Notes: generated by a model not told the origin, from the letters alone. Positions 24,384 to 36,429 are shown, numbered from the stretch's first letter. The stretch is DNA of 64,000 nucleotides from Climacium dendroides (GCA_950106755.1 OX467088.1:2340001-2404000); one strand, 5' to 3'. Numbers and translations: made by a program.

Positions 24384-26089
24384 GGACGTGGAGCCTCAGA
24401 GGCAATCGGCCGAAGATGGTGGCACATACATTTGACCGTGGATGCGGTCTTGAAGTAAGTAGGAGAGAGATGGTTGACAATAGGCAAATGGAGGCTGATC
24501 TGTTATGAAACGGCTGCTACACACTCATTGTCAATGTTGACATTGCACATGATGTGCGAATGGATGTCAAGGAGGACGCCCACTCTAACATGCTTGTTGA
24601 AGAGGACGTTGGATATAACATTCCAGTGGACACATTTAAACCAAGGTCGCAGGCATGCTCGCTCGAATTGGGGCACCTTCCATTCTGAATGTTCTTTTCG
24701 CTACAGTAAAAACGTTTTTTGTTTCCTTCCCATGGAGTTCTGAGGTGAAAGTTGCATGGAGAATGTCTCAAACACCATATTTGCTGTTGCCTTCACCCCA
24801 GAGCGAGGTCTAGGTACTTGCATGTGCTAGCACAAGACCTTCTCATAGATCTTAGGAAGATTGTTTAGTAGAGCATGGTGATGCAATGGAAAAAGTCGTC
24901 TATGCATTGAATAGAAGGATTATCAATGTCTTGTATAGAATGGAATGTCACACCCCATGTTCCGTAGTAGTGAGAGGAGTTGTACTTGTAATTATTGTGT
25001 TCTACCATATTCTAAGAGAGGAAAATAGTAATGAATCAGAATGGGCTGAGTACATAATGTGCTCTCTATTTTTTTGTGGGCAGAGATCTCCCCACCTAGA
25101 AGCCAATGGAATGAACTTGGCCGGAACACCCCCATATTGTCTCCATTTAATTTTCCTCCCAACTCCCTAAATCTGAAAAGCAATGGAAGGAATGCACTAT
25201 GGGGTGAAAGCACACAACACTGAATACACGTTCGTCAAAAATCAGGAGTACTTTCAAGTGGACATGAAGTACTTGAAATATATAAAGTACCTTGGTGGAA
25301 GTACCATTAGAACTTAAGGAAACTTTAAATGGATGCTTGTAGATTCTTGCCATTACAAAGTAACATACTTATAGACAAGAGTTTCTTAATGAACATCTTC
25401 ATTTGAACTTGAGTTTATTGGAAGTGCATTTTAGTGTGTTAACACAATTTCTAATTATTCATGTCACTTTGAACCTTAAGAAACTTATATGCAAATTCTA
25501 CTTCCTACAATAATCTCACTATTGGGATTAGTGCAATTGAAAGCTATCCTAGAGGTATTAATAATGTAAATTTGCCTTGTATCTTGACCTTTCTTCTATT
25601 TAAGAACTTTTTGAAAATGAGAATGAAGTGCCACGTGCGAATTTTTTCCCTTAGATTCTCAACTCGATTTTCCAACATAAAGATTTAAAGTTCATAACTC
25701 TGTAGTACCCAAATTTCAGATTAAGATTAATATTCAAAGTCAAATATTTTAACTGTACAATACATTAAAAGATAATTGAAGCCAAAAAAAACCCAGAAGT
25801 TCCTTGAAGTTCCTAGATTGTGGGAATTCGCCACATTAGCATTTTATGCAAACCATGCCATAGTACATAATATTAATTCATAATTTTTTAAAAATAAAAT
25901 TGTAATTTTAAAAAAAAATTTAAAATTTTCAATTATAAGAAAGTAATTATAATTATTTGACAGCAGTGGCTAATTCGAAATTCTTAGGCAACAAAGGGAA
26001 ATTAAACAACCTTGAAATGCCCCTCCCTTGCCTTCAGAAATCTTTAGTAGTGTTGAAGAACTTGTGTTTTAAAATTTGAAAACGAAGAG

Positions 26090-26476
26090 TGGAGATGAAG
26101 TTGAAAGTTTAAAACTACCCTAAACCATAAGTAATTCTTCACGAATAGAAGCAAGGGAAAAAGTCAAACAAATATTCAAAATTTTGGAGATTTAAGCAAT
26201 AGCCATGCTACAGTATGTGAATGTAGTGCTTTACTCATCAAAAAATGAACGTAAATATTATTTTTTGTGTCTTTTTTCCTCCGCAAAAGATAATGCCCAT
26301 CTGACTTCCACATTCCAATAGATATTGTAATTATAGTTCTACTATGACCAAGAAGCCCTTGCATAGTATATATATTCTATCTTTGTACAAACTATTGTGC
26401 TTTTTTTATCATTCATTTGGCCTGTACAAAGTCATTTGTAATTATTTTGCAAACCTAACACGCTTTTATTGTTGGT
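26090..26476 (+). repeat. 387-bp direct repeat, copy 2
   Basis: Second copy of the block at 23997-24383, about 2.1 kb downstream in the same orientation. Flanking bases differ and no target duplication is evident, so a duplicated segment is more likely than a pair of LTRs. Confidence 0.85.
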
Positions 26477-26687
26477 AAAGTACTTTGTAGAGGATGGATG
26501 AAACACTAAATTGGATTAGAATGTGGTAGAATACCTTCTCTACATAAGTACCTACCAATTGGATCAATTGAAAAGTGAAAATAATGTTTATTTTATCTAA
26601 AAAAAAGTACGTTATATAAATACATCTTGAAAAAGTACTTTTCTGATGTACTTTGTAGGGGGGCGTAATGTGCTTTCATCCTATGGA

Positions 26688-27160
26688 GACTGCAAGTCAC
26701 TCCCAAATTGTTTGGGCCATCCCTAAACCCAGGTGGGAAAGCACTTCCTCGCACTCCCCACACAACCATTCACTCCAATTTTTTTGGGGGAACCCCCGAG
26801 CCCCAACCCAATGAAATGAATTTGGCCATAACCCCCCCATGTTCTCCCCATTTAAATTTTTTCCCAACTCTCTAAATCCAAAAAGCACTAGGAAGAATTC
26901 ACTGTGGGGACTTCAAATTACTCCCAAATTGTTTGGGCCATCCACGAACCCCCAATGGAAAGCACTTCTTCGCACTTCCCGTACTACCATTCACCTCCAT
27001 ATTGGGGGGGACCCCCAAGCCCCAAGCCCCATCCCAATGGAATGAATTTGAACTGGACACCCCTATATTCTCCCCATTTAATTTTATCCCAACTCCGTAA
27101 ATCTAAAAAACATTGGAAGGAATTCACTATGGGGACTGCAAGTCACTCTCCATTTTATGG
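26688..27160. repeat. Tandem repeat with about 222-bp period
   Basis: Units start near 26688, 26911 and 27133 with GACTGCAAGTCACTCCCAAA or close variants. They share TTGTTTGGGCCATCC and CCCCATTTAA. A degraded related unit is seen at 25085-25205. I see no coding function. Confidence 0.75.
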
Positions 27161-29436
27161 GGCCTAATTTGCAATTTCAAAGCTAATGGAATAATGACAC
27201 ATTGATCCCAACACTCCCAAGTAATCCCCATTTTCTGTTCTCAAAACCCGTCTCCAAATAATATTGCGTAACTTCACCTCTATGAGAAGGTTATTCCAAT
27301 GAGTCTCCATTTTTATTTCCCATCTTTCATGTTTTAGGACCTAGAATATTTAATTCTATACATCCTTTTTATTTTGGCATACCCTAGACTTGTAACACCA
27401 AAACACATTTATTGAGTCATTACATGTGTCTATGTCACTTTCATCCTACCTTGTATCCATGACTTCACATCCTCCCAGAAAGCCTGAATTTTACACCCTG
27501 GAGCTCTTTCCTATACTGATCAGGTGTTTTCCCTATAGGGCAGCACCCCCCCTGCCCTCTCAGTGACAGCAGTGTACCTGCCCGCAGTGAAAGACGCACC
27601 AGTGGCTGACGTGGCCGATTCGTGTTTTTTTGGACATCATCTGAGACGTCCTTTATTTTTTTGGACACAGTGATATACACGTCCGTTCAAAGTGACATCC
27701 CTATATTTCCTGACGTCTATTATGACGTTTCAGATGATATCACAAAAAATTGTCTCTGATCTGCACGTTCGTCCAAAAACGTAGTGACGTCAAAAATAAC
27801 GGTGATGTCACAGCGTAACGCAGTAAAAAACATGGGTTTCTTATAGTGAATGCTTTAGCCCTTTCTATCCAATAATGATAAATACTGAAAGATATATAAC
27901 ATTGTCAGAACATTGAGACTCTCACCCGAAAAACAAATGCTGTGAAGACCTCAATTGGCATGGAATACCATGTTTTCCTCACTCCTTACATACCACAACG
28001 TTTCCTCTCAGAAGATCTCAACATTTCATTGAACTTTTCAAAAGGCAAAAGTCCATATTTTTGAACACGGTACAAAGTGTGAACCAAATTGGTCTTCACA
28101 TGGGAATCCTTCGTTGACCTACAATTCATACAATACAATAAGTATTTTGCTGAGACATATACAAATTCAACCTAGGAATTCTGAATGTCAAAGCTCAGAA
28201 ACAATAAATTAATAAATTATGATGTCATTTTACTTACTTGTTGATGTCATGCATAATTTGCATGACCAATTCCATTCTGCTCTTTGTATCTGTCGTAGTA
28301 CAGAGTAAGTAAATTCCCTGTTATACCCTCAAAAATCACCCTAAAGCATAACAAAATGACCCTAAAGATCGAACCTACGAGATCCTGTGAAGTAGCTAAC
28401 TCTATTAAGGAGATAAACCCAATAAAACCCTTCACTTCTACTTTCCGGTTGTACCTCGGAAAACCGGAATGTCCAAAACCCAACCGGAAAACTAAGACCG
28501 GACTGTATCCTATTTCCGGTTTTACTAGTTCCACGGTTTTTGGCTAACTTCTCAATTCTGGACCATTCTATTTCCGGTCCTAAGTGTCTACGGAGCGGAC
28601 CTGTTCCGGTTCACTATTTCTAAACCCGGTTTAGTTTTGCCTCTATTTTACCATCAGAGGATTCGCCGCTTGCTTTTGAAAGTGGTAGGCCCACCACTCC
28701 TTCCGTGACTTATAGTGGCTGAAGACCCACTTCCTATCTTTCTATCCTCCTACTCTAATCCGGATCCGGTTTGGTCCTTCATAGCAATCCGGATGGCAAT
28801 CCGGATCACAGGTTACACAAAGACCCCCCGTATGATCCTCTCATACTACAACGACTTTGACGCTGATCCGTTCCGTACAAATTTTGGTGGCTACAAGTGC
28901 ACCCGTCCGTTCCATCAACTACAGAAGTTCTTCCGTTTTACCCACAATGGGGGCAAGACCTCACAGGAGTCAGGACACTCGACCGGATTTCCCACCCAGG
29001 AGTTCTAGCACAGCTAAGGAATCCCTCCCTATCCGCCTAGCCTAATCAACGGCTTTCTTACCTGGAATACTAAACTTCTACAGATGCTGAGGCACTGGAA
29101 TCCACTTCTAGCTCTTCATGACCTACTCAGATGTACTTAGAACCGGAAACATCCATTAAAGGGAGAACTCTACCCACACATCCGTGCATACCACCTTACT
29201 TCAACTCTGTACATTCTTGCCAATACTCGGGAGGAATACACAAAACAAAGTCAATGGAAAGTACACAAGGAAATGCCAAAAGAACTCTCCTCGTCTCCAA
29301 CTCGGAGACTGTTTTATATACAAAAAGCAAAAAGCAAAAAGTGAATACATGATTTCCGCCTCTGAAGGCGCTGACAATCCGGTCCTACCTTATCCTAACC
29401 GGATTCTGTTCCGGTTCCTATTTATAAGTCCTATTT

Positions 29437-30468
29437 TTACAATCCTTCATGTTCCGTTTCATACACTCGAGATCCAATGGTAGGGCTCTCATCAGGTCTC
29501 TCCAACTGCTCGAAGACCTCATTTAGATTCCGGTTCCGTTCCCCATCCGTTGGTAGAACCGGATGTTCTTCCTCAGCTTCCGGGGAGTCCAAATCTATCG
29601 GCTGATGTCCGGTCGAGGGCGTCTCCTTCTTTGCCCTACTTGACTGGGGCATCTTGTCCTTTCCCGGCTCCTGAGCTACGTCTTCCGGAAACAAGTCCGG
29701 AAGTGAAATCTCAGAGAGCCGGATCGGAATCTCCGTCAGTTTCTGGCTGCTCTCCACGATCCGGTCTGCCGACTCCCGTGCCTTGGACAGGAGCTTCTCT
29801 ATCTGCTCCTCAAAATCAGTGAGGATGTGCACCACTCTGGTTCCGGATATTTTCTTGTCCTTGTGCACCTCCTCTTCGAACAGGCACGCTTTGGTGACTG
29901 CGGCTCCGGGTCCTCCAAGCACATCCTTCACTTCCGTGGCCAACTTCTTCATTTCCTCTGCCATCTCCTTTGTCGCGGTGGCGTTCTCAAGCAACATGAA
30001 TAGTTCGGCCTTGAGGGTGTCCACCTCATCATGCTGCCGCTTGCTGTCCTCCTTCATCTTCCGGAGCTCTTCCGGATTGATAACACTCTCAGCCACCTTC
30101 CGTAGCAACTGACTGTCCGGTTCCGCTCCGATTAATTCCGCGATCTCCCCGAGCGTCCGCTTCTTAACTTCCCAATCCGCCCGGATTCCATAAAGGATCC
30201 CAACCAACTCGTCGAACGGATCTACGGTCCCGGATCCGGATGCCACATCCGGTCCGGTTGGAGTCTCACTTCTATGCGGCCGCGGATGTCTCGGGGGCGT
30301 TCCTCGATTCCGAGTCGGTGTGGTCTTCTGCCTCTTGGCGGGAACATACGGTTCCTCCTCTTCCTCTTCTTCTTCTTCTTCTTCCTCCTCGGTTTCGTTT
30401 CCGGAATCCGCTTCTTGGTCGGACTCGGATTCTCCGTACTTCATGGTCCGCTCCTGGGCCTTCCACAC
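29437..30468 (-). CDS. Repeat-encoded coiled-coil protein, copy A (343 aa)
   Basis: The intact frame begins MWKAQERTMKYGES. It has an acidic run of about 14 Glu near residues 27-40, then a basic KRQKTTPTRNR stretch (possible nuclear signal). Coiled-coil heptads fill roughly residues 100-185. The conserved segment KKISGTRVVHILTDFEEQIE follows, then a Pro/Ser/Glu-rich tail. The segment recurs as HITGTKVVTILVDFTVRIER in 40094-42013 and in the decayed copy near 59190. The N-terminal globular part of the other copies is missing here, so this may be a truncated or alternative form. It is probably a repeat gene; I assign no function. Confidence 0.6.
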   Translation of the reverse strand: MWKAQERTMKYGESESDQEADSGNETEEEEEEEEEEEEEPYVPAKRQKTTPTRNRGTPPRHPRPHRSETPTGPDVASGSGTVDPFDELVGILYGIRADWEVKKRTLGEIAELIGAEPDSQLLRKVAESVINPEELRKMKEDSKRQHDEVDTLKAELFMLLENATATKEMAEEMKKLATEVKDVLGGPGAAVTKACLFEEEVHKDKKISGTRVVHILTDFEEQIEKLLSKARESADRIVESSQKLTEIPIRLSEISLPDLFPEDVAQEPGKDKMPQSSRAKKETPSTGHQPIDLDSPEAEEEHPVLPTDGERNRNLNEVFEQLERPDESPTIGSRVYETEHEGL

Positions 30469-30830
30469 CCCAACCTGATGGAATTTTTCACACCTAGTCC
30501 TCTCTCAAAATCAGATTTCTCTCAAAATGAGATCCAGACCAGTCCATGCGAGAGATTTGAATGTTAATCGATCAAGGCAAGTGCAAGCGCCAGATTAAAC
30601 ATGTCTCATTCTAGTGTTTATACTAAATCTGGAATGCCTTACTGGGACTAAGGATACTACGTGCTGCGGTGACAAATTTCAGTAGCAAAACAAAATTCGG
30701 AAGCTAAATCGAGCCAGCCTTTCTCAATATCAGCTTTATCTCGGATTATCGCATCTCCCCTAGTGTGGAGCTCAAGGAAGATAAGACTTCCGCTCAAAAC
30801 CGGGTTAGGGTGGTCGCTGGAGTCGTCAGG

Positions 30831-30926
30831 ATGAAGAAAAAATGATCAGCTCGGGGGTGCTGCTTAAACATCGTCAGATCCGACGGTGTTCAAGCAGCAC
30901 CCTCGGGCTGATCATTTTTTCTTCAT
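30831..30926. repeat. 96-bp hairpin
   Basis: The left arm starts ATGAAGAAAAAATGATCAGC and the right arm ends with its reverse complement, TGATCATTTTTTCTTCAT. The arms extend through GGGTGCTGCTT / AAGCAGCACCC to a centre at CGTCAGATCCGACG. It lies about 360 bp upstream of the coiled-coil gene, like the unrelated-sequence hairpin upstream of 40094. Confidence 0.8.
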
Positions 30927-31062
30927 ACCAACGTGACACCTCCCTCATAATCAACTTCCGAATTATTTTCCTCATAATTGCCGTTGTGTATCCCCCCGTG
31001 TAAGCTTCCGTAAGCCCAAAATATTACAGTTACCGATCGATTCTAACTTGTATTGCTCCAGT

Positions 31063-31275
31063 CAACGACGCTAGTGTGCGAGCCTTGAGCGGCGAGCTTG
31101 TGAGCTGCGAGCGTAAGCCTTGCGAGCATGGAGCCCCAAAAATTATAAAAATCCACCCCCCCCTCCAAAAAAATAAGTTAAAAATTTTTGTTCTAAAAAA
31201 AGACTTGTACTTACTATTTTTAGTAAAATTTGGGACCTATGACCAAGCCACCTATGACCGTGAATTTTTTTTTTT
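31063..31275 (+). repeat. Type 2 terminus of the inner element
   Basis: After CAACGACGCTAGTGTGCGAG come GAGCGGCGAGCTTGTGAGC-type words and then GGGACCTATGACC..ACCTATGACCGTG before a T-rich run. Same architecture as the end at 56291 (minus strand). Confidence 0.75.
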
Positions 31276-31530
31276 AAAATTATTTCAATAATTACCATTT
31301 GAAATGTGAAAATTTTCTTCAACATTAGTATACAGTTAGGCATGTACTTTCAACTCTATAATGCAACTATGTATGCAATCACCAATCATTTATAGGAAAA
31401 GATATAATTAGTTTAGCAAAGAACACTATAAAAAATATTTGACGGACATTACCTAGCCTCCACTATAGCTGCTCTAGAAGAACTCTTAAGACTTAGCTCA
31501 ATATGGGGATTGCGCCCAACGGCATAATTT

Positions 31531-31602
31531 GGGGCCTCACGGGATTCGAACCCGGGCCATCACATTTCAGTCTCATGGACCTCTTGCTAATATACTCCAA
31601 CT
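31531..31602 (-). repeat. tRNA-like sequence (possible SINE head or tRNA pseudogene)
   Basis: On the minus strand, TTAGCAAGAGGT resembles a pol III box A, and about 35 bases later GGTTCGAATCC is a perfect box B inside a CGGG/CCCG T-arm stem. The acceptor ends do not pair, so a functional tRNA is unlikely. A tRNA-derived SINE fragment would fit. Confidence 0.4.
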
Positions 31603-32137
31603 TAATGGAGTGATTACTCAATTGAAAAAAATAAATATAAAGCATAGAAGACGTCTTCCTAGAAAATGGGTAAGTAACCATAAAAGATAAATGACATGAA
31701 AGACAAAAGGAAAACAAAAGAAAGAAATGGGAAGTAAAATGTGAAAAGGAGGGTACTAAATTATACAAAATAGAAAAATAAAATGAAATACAAGTAACAG
31801 TGGAGGAAAAAAAATAATATGGACTTAGGATAGGAAAAAAATAAAAAAACATACAATTGCATGACGAAACAAATGAAAGTCAATATGAAGAAAAATGGAA
31901 ATACTAATGGAAAGCCAAGGTAAAAAAAGGGGAAAGACATGTGAAATACAATTCAAGAAGAGAAAAAGAAAGAAGAAGGAAAAGAAAATGTCATTCATAT
32001 TCATATTTTCATAACTACATTACCTCTTTCAATTGTAGTTTTCAAGCTTCCATTTTTCTTTACTTCCCATCAATTCAATGGTATTTTAAATATATTAAAA
32101 AAATACCATTCAAATACATATGAAGTTTAATACGTGC

Positions 32138-35100
32138 CTACTGTGGCATAGTGATTATTCCTGCTCGAAGTAAAAGAAGTTTCAACTCATTGAAACTATA
32201 ACTCAGTGCATGAATGAATTTGTCGTCATGGATGTCCATCTTGCAGAAATATCGATACAAGTAATATAGGTGCTTGCAATTCACATACTGTTGACGTCCT
32301 CTAATAGCTGAAGTAGACATGTTCACAAAGTCTGGGCATGTGTAGGAAGGGAACATACCCACGGTTACTCGATACACATTTTTGTTCTGATCTATCCCAG
32401 TCTCCAGAGATATGATTGCTCTTAGTCCCGGGAAAGGAAGCAAGGTCACTCCCAAAATTTGACCTCTAACATTGCCTGCACTCTCCCACTTATTGCGTTG
32501 TTCTGCAGTTGGTGCATTTGCTATTCGCCGTATGGTTCGATTGTTCCTCACTGTAGGATACACATCTGCATTTGTTGGCGGGACTTCATCATACACAACA
32601 CTTTCAAAAATCTTTGACATGCTGAACAAACGACGTGGTGACAATGTAGGTTGTTCTTGCAACCGAAAGCCAGCATGTTGCAACAATAAAGTCTCGTCTC
32701 GACTGAGGTTTGTTCCTATCAAAATAGGCCAAATTTCTGGCACATCCAGCCAATCTATTATCCACTTACGCTTTGTACCCTTCACACATCGTTCAATATC
32801 ATCTGTACAAAACCAAAAGTCTGCAAATACCTCTTGTTTTGTTCCGTAATCTTCTTTTCTACCACGATAAGTTGGAGCTGCTATTCCCTTTCGTCCTCTT
32901 GCAATTCGAGCAGTGCACTTCATATTTGACCCTCGCTGCTGAGCTTGACACTTAGCATTAGATTTGTGATTGATCCTTGCAATGTGCCACTTTGATGTGT
33001 CACAATCACTTTCAAATGCAATTGTGACATGGTTATACCTATTTGACTCTGGTTCTTTTCTTTTGCCTTCCGAAGAGTTTATAGGAGGAATAGTGGACCT
33101 TGTTCGGACACGAGGTTGAGAGAAATTTACTTTGTCTAGTCGATGTGAGTCTCCTGCATCGCCAATTGGAACGTCCAATTTCCTCTTTGTGCTCCCAAAT
33201 ATCTCTTCTCCTTCCAAATGTGGTATACGACTTCCAATTCCTTCAGACCCAGGTAGGGAATTCAATGCTTCTGCCATTTTCTTAAGATCTCCACTTCGTC
33301 TTGCAGCTCTCAACTTCAACTCCCCCTTTGACGGACCGGATCCAAAGACATGGCCTCTCAAATATGCATGGTAGTTTGTCATTTGCATCCACGCACGGAT
33401 GCTATCATCACATGTGGCATCAAACAAATTGTTTCCTCGGTTGCCAGACATTTGAAGCCATTTATTATGAACTGTCTCTGATAGATTGCACGAAGGCATA
33501 TCTGCCATCTCTTCCAGATTCAAATCCTAGACATGCATCCAATAACCAAAATTACTTCTCATAATTACTTTCATTCATTCCACCTACAGAAAATACTAAA
33601 GACCATTAATTATGTGCATGTATAGTTCAAATGGCATAAAAGGCATTCCTAAATAATTAATTAGAAAACACATACTATTTATGCTGAAACAAAATAATAC
33701 ATCATCAATATACAATTCACTTTTTACGTCGAATATGACTAAAACTTGCTTGTACGGTAACAAATTTACATATAGAAAAGTGAATATTCTCTTACCATTT
33801 GCATGAACCCCCTCCACTGTCGGTATCTGAAATGCCAAAATGCCAACCAATGCTCCAAGTGATGAAGTGCATCTTCCGTGGCAGCACCTGATGATAACCA
33901 CCATGAACGAATTGCTAGGTAACGTGTCTCTGCCTCCTCCATAGTTTTAGCATCTTTATACTGTTTGCAGAGTATATTGTACTGTTGTTGAAATACTTCC
34001 TTAATATGTTTCTGAGTATGTTCTTGGAGAGAAGTACTCCAATGTAGTAAGCATGTCCTCTCCCTATTCTCCATTTTCTCATTGGCACATCCACTTCCGT
34101 AGACAATTCGAACTGCATTCCAATTGGCCATAGCACTATCTGCCATGAACCCTTTGAAGTTTGGGTGATCTAGTCCATGTCTTGACATGACAACATTCAA
34201 TGACCTCCAGAATTGCACTTGAATTTCCGTATCTTCTGACTGCATATCGCATGTTGCAATGGTCATTACCTTTTTGTACTCGGAATCATACACGTGGCAA
34301 GCCATTGTAGTCCAGTCCTTCACACGCTTCACGTGGTCAAACATCATCCATGCATTCTACAGATTCCCCCCTGGCTGCATGCGCTTCACCAAGTCTACTC
34401 CACTACCAGGTCCTTCGGTCAGCATTTTGAAAAGGTATACCTTCTCCTTTCTTTGACCAGGAAAAACGCTATCATGAATGAACTCAAACTTTGAGTCTCT
34501 TTTCATGGTCATAATGTTGTCTATGACTCCTCCTCTATTGTTTGAGCGAAATGAAAAAATCACATTCCGAATGTTTGGACTGCTCAAATATTGGAAACAA
34601 TCCATCACTTCCTCCAATTCCTCCCCTTGCAACATCTTCTTCTCTCCATTTCTGTTGTGGAATAGATAGTTTGTAAGGAAGTCTTTGCTTGCTGATAGAG
34701 CAATGGCGGAGTTCGTGGCCGTTGGTGTTTTGGCCACTTGCTCTGCAATCAATTCACTAATCTTCTCTGTAGAATCTCTGTACATGCCTTTGGCAGTAGG
34801 GTGAGCATGATGTCCAAAATGAATAGCGGCCCTAGTCATTTTTGGATTCTCACTATAGCAGTAGTACATCCTAGCATCACAGGTGCTTAGACACGTAGGA
34901 GTTTTTCTACAGAGTTTGCAAACCAGAGTACAATCTTTAGGAGGAGTATCCCCTACTGTGAAAGCGAAGGTTGTCGCACCAGTCCACTCAGTTTCGTTGC
35001 GCTTTGAAGCCCTCTTTAGATAGTCACACTCTACATTTAGACAAACAAGATGACCAACGCAGTATGACTTACGGAACTTCAACTTGTCGGAGTTGTGGAT

Positions 35101-35979
35101 GTTTGTAGTCACCAACTTGCACCATGGGTGTCCATCATATCTGTTGTCCATTCCTTCCAAGTTCTTCGCCGCTGATGAAGAAAAAGATGAACGACATGGA
35201 GGCAACTCAAATATGACATTTCCATTGAAGACGGGTGGAAAAAACTGTATGCGATGGTGCTTCATGCTGTTCAAGTCCGTCATTGACAACTCATTCCGTG
35301 AACAATGCATTTTCCCTAATCCCCTCAAAGACTCCATTATACTCACTCGATTCCCTACATCTGGATGCAATGGAGGACGGGACACTTGAGTTCGACCTCC
35401 ACTGTCTGATGGGTTGCTTGACACTGGCTTCACTGAAGCATTTCCCTGCTATGCAACTTCAATTTTGCATGCAGTTCTCCGGACTGTTAAGTCAGGAGAC
35501 TCTCCTTCTAATTCACTAGACAACTCTATGATGGTATCTAACTTCTCAATTTTAACTGGGCGAAGACCTGAGTTATCAAAAAGGACTGGCAGAGCTTGAC
35601 GACTAGGACTGCATAAAACCATATGAGCAACATATGGCATATCTACAGAAGAGTTATCTGACTGCCTACTTCGAATTTCGGTTGATGCATTTACCATAGA
35701 CAATGGTAGCCCATAAGCTCTATAGTTTCCAATAGGAAGATACCAACACTGACTTCCTTCCTCTATAGACTTCAATATTGGAATTGACTGCTGTACTTCT
35801 CTTGATTCAGACATTCTCTCTTCTTCTACATAGATGGACGACTCCACAAATCTAAAACGGACGTGTAAGAGATGGCTCAGAACTCTAGCGTGTCTACCCT
35901 CATCAATTGGAAACACTAGGGGAATGTCATGGCCATCTACACGAATGCAAGCCATGATACAATCTTCACTTGAAAACAA
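32138..35979 (-). pseudogene. MULE-like transposase with SWIM zinc finger
   Basis: One frame runs from 35979 to about 33766 with TAG stops at 35449 and 34357. An intron (about 33764-33532, GT-AG) follows, then exon 33531-32138. The N-terminal region contains Cys/His clusters (VGHLVCLNVECDYL; later IHFGHHAHPT), likely a zinc-binding DNA-recognition domain. The middle (34347-33780) resembles the MULE DDE core: FKGFMADSAMANWNAVRIV followed by RTCLLHWSTSL, the usual second-Asp block and C..H block. The C-terminus has a SWIM finger, but its first Cys is Tyr (YTCPDF..NCKHLYYL). The paralogue at 55194 keeps CTCPNF. The gene ends about 1.07 kb from the type 2 terminus. It would cut and join element ends in the nucleus; the two stops and lost Cys suggest this copy is inactive. 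Confidence 0.8.
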
Positions 35980-36245
35980 TAGTGAAGATCAACTACAAAT
36001 TTGTCTTCGGTGTTTTGAGTATGAATACTCACTCTCTTATAGTGCATTTTCATGCAAATTGACTTTACTATACAACTAGTGAAAACTGAATAGGATACTA
36101 GGAAGTAGTTAAACTTCAAATTTACCGGACATTAACAACTGTCTTGCAACTTGTACAACATTCTCATAATAGGGCCCCACAGTTAAACATTTATTGATGT
36201 TCGCGGCTATACCTGGCACACTTACACTACGTATAGAAGAAGTAC

Positions 36246-36420
36246 TTGCGCACCAATTTCAAAAAATAGAATAATTGGCAACTAAGCCTAGTACTCTAGT
36301 AGGCTCAGATTGTCTACAATAGAATTATTTGCGCAACAATTTCAAAAATTAGAATAATTGGCAACTAAGCCTAATACTCTAGTAGGCTCAGATTGTCTAC
36401 AATAGAATTCTTTCTGCACC
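36246..36420. repeat. Two tandem units of 83 bp
   Basis: TTGGCAACTAAGCCTA and AGTAGGCTCAGATTGTCTAC occur in both units, 83 bp apart. This stretch lies upstream (5') of the transposase. It could hold promoter elements, but nothing specific is seen. Confidence 0.8.
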
Positions 36421-36429
36421 AATTATTTG

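Larger units (their letters stand above)
14791..27851. mobile_element. CACTA (En/Spm) element, 13.06 kb, with AAT target duplication
   Basis: The element proper is 14794-27848. It begins CACTATAAGAAATCAGTG and ends CATGGGTTTCTTATAGTG, giving 12-bp perfect terminal inverted repeats. The flanking trinucleotide AAT is present on both sides (14791-14793 and 27849-27851). Both subterminal regions (about 14.83-15.45 kb and 27.55-27.83 kb) are crowded with TGACGTC/GACGTCA-like words, the usual arrangement of TNPA-type binding sites. It lies in an intron of methyltransferase-like copy 2. I find a TNPA-like gene but no TNPD-type transposase, so the element is probably non-autonomous. Cargo includes a TFIIH gene copy. 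Confidence 0.92.
11277..28312 (-). pseudogene. Broken ParB-methyltransferase-like gene, copy 2 (split by a CACTA element)
   Basis: Exons parallel those of the plus-strand copy at 44873-50161. They are a ParB-domain remnant (28312-28241), 28118-27929, then the 13-kb CACTA element in an intron. After it come about 14748-14552, 14463-14252, 14133-13897, 13482-12766, 12660-12302, 12212-11935, 11846-11640 and 11540-11277. The protein has the VDLIFFDCQENLPVP motif, the GPHEKDSRLFQFLIE segment and ASITACRGTGRHIVALEED. It ends in a Ser/Glu-rich tail. Damage includes in-frame stops at 27986, 12909, 12427, 12120 and 11654. A small deletion near 14285 shifts frame. The ParB exon is truncated at 28312, where CCGGA-rich DNA begins. 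The 3' end lies about 350 bp from the type 1 terminus at 10924. Confidence 0.8.
28313..31062 (-). mobile_element. CCGGA-rich repeat segment carrying a coiled-coil gene
   Basis: From 28313 the ParB exon of copy 2 gives way to DNA unusually rich in CCGGA/TCCGG words, which also mark 39.8-43.1 kb, 57.9-59.6 kb and the window end. The segment holds the gene at 29437-30468 and, on its 5' side, a 96-bp hairpin at 30831-30926. It ends where the inner MULE-like element begins. Exact borders and target duplication were not established. Confidence 0.5.

Noticed and set aside
23997..26476. Small LTR retrotransposon with 387-bp LTRs
   Set aside because: No TG..CA borders, no target duplication, no primer binding site and no coding region between the repeats.
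29550..30567. Plus-strand open frames opposite the coiled-coil gene
   Set aside because: They mirror the biased codons of the minus-strand gene, which has paralogues in the window; the antisense frames have none.
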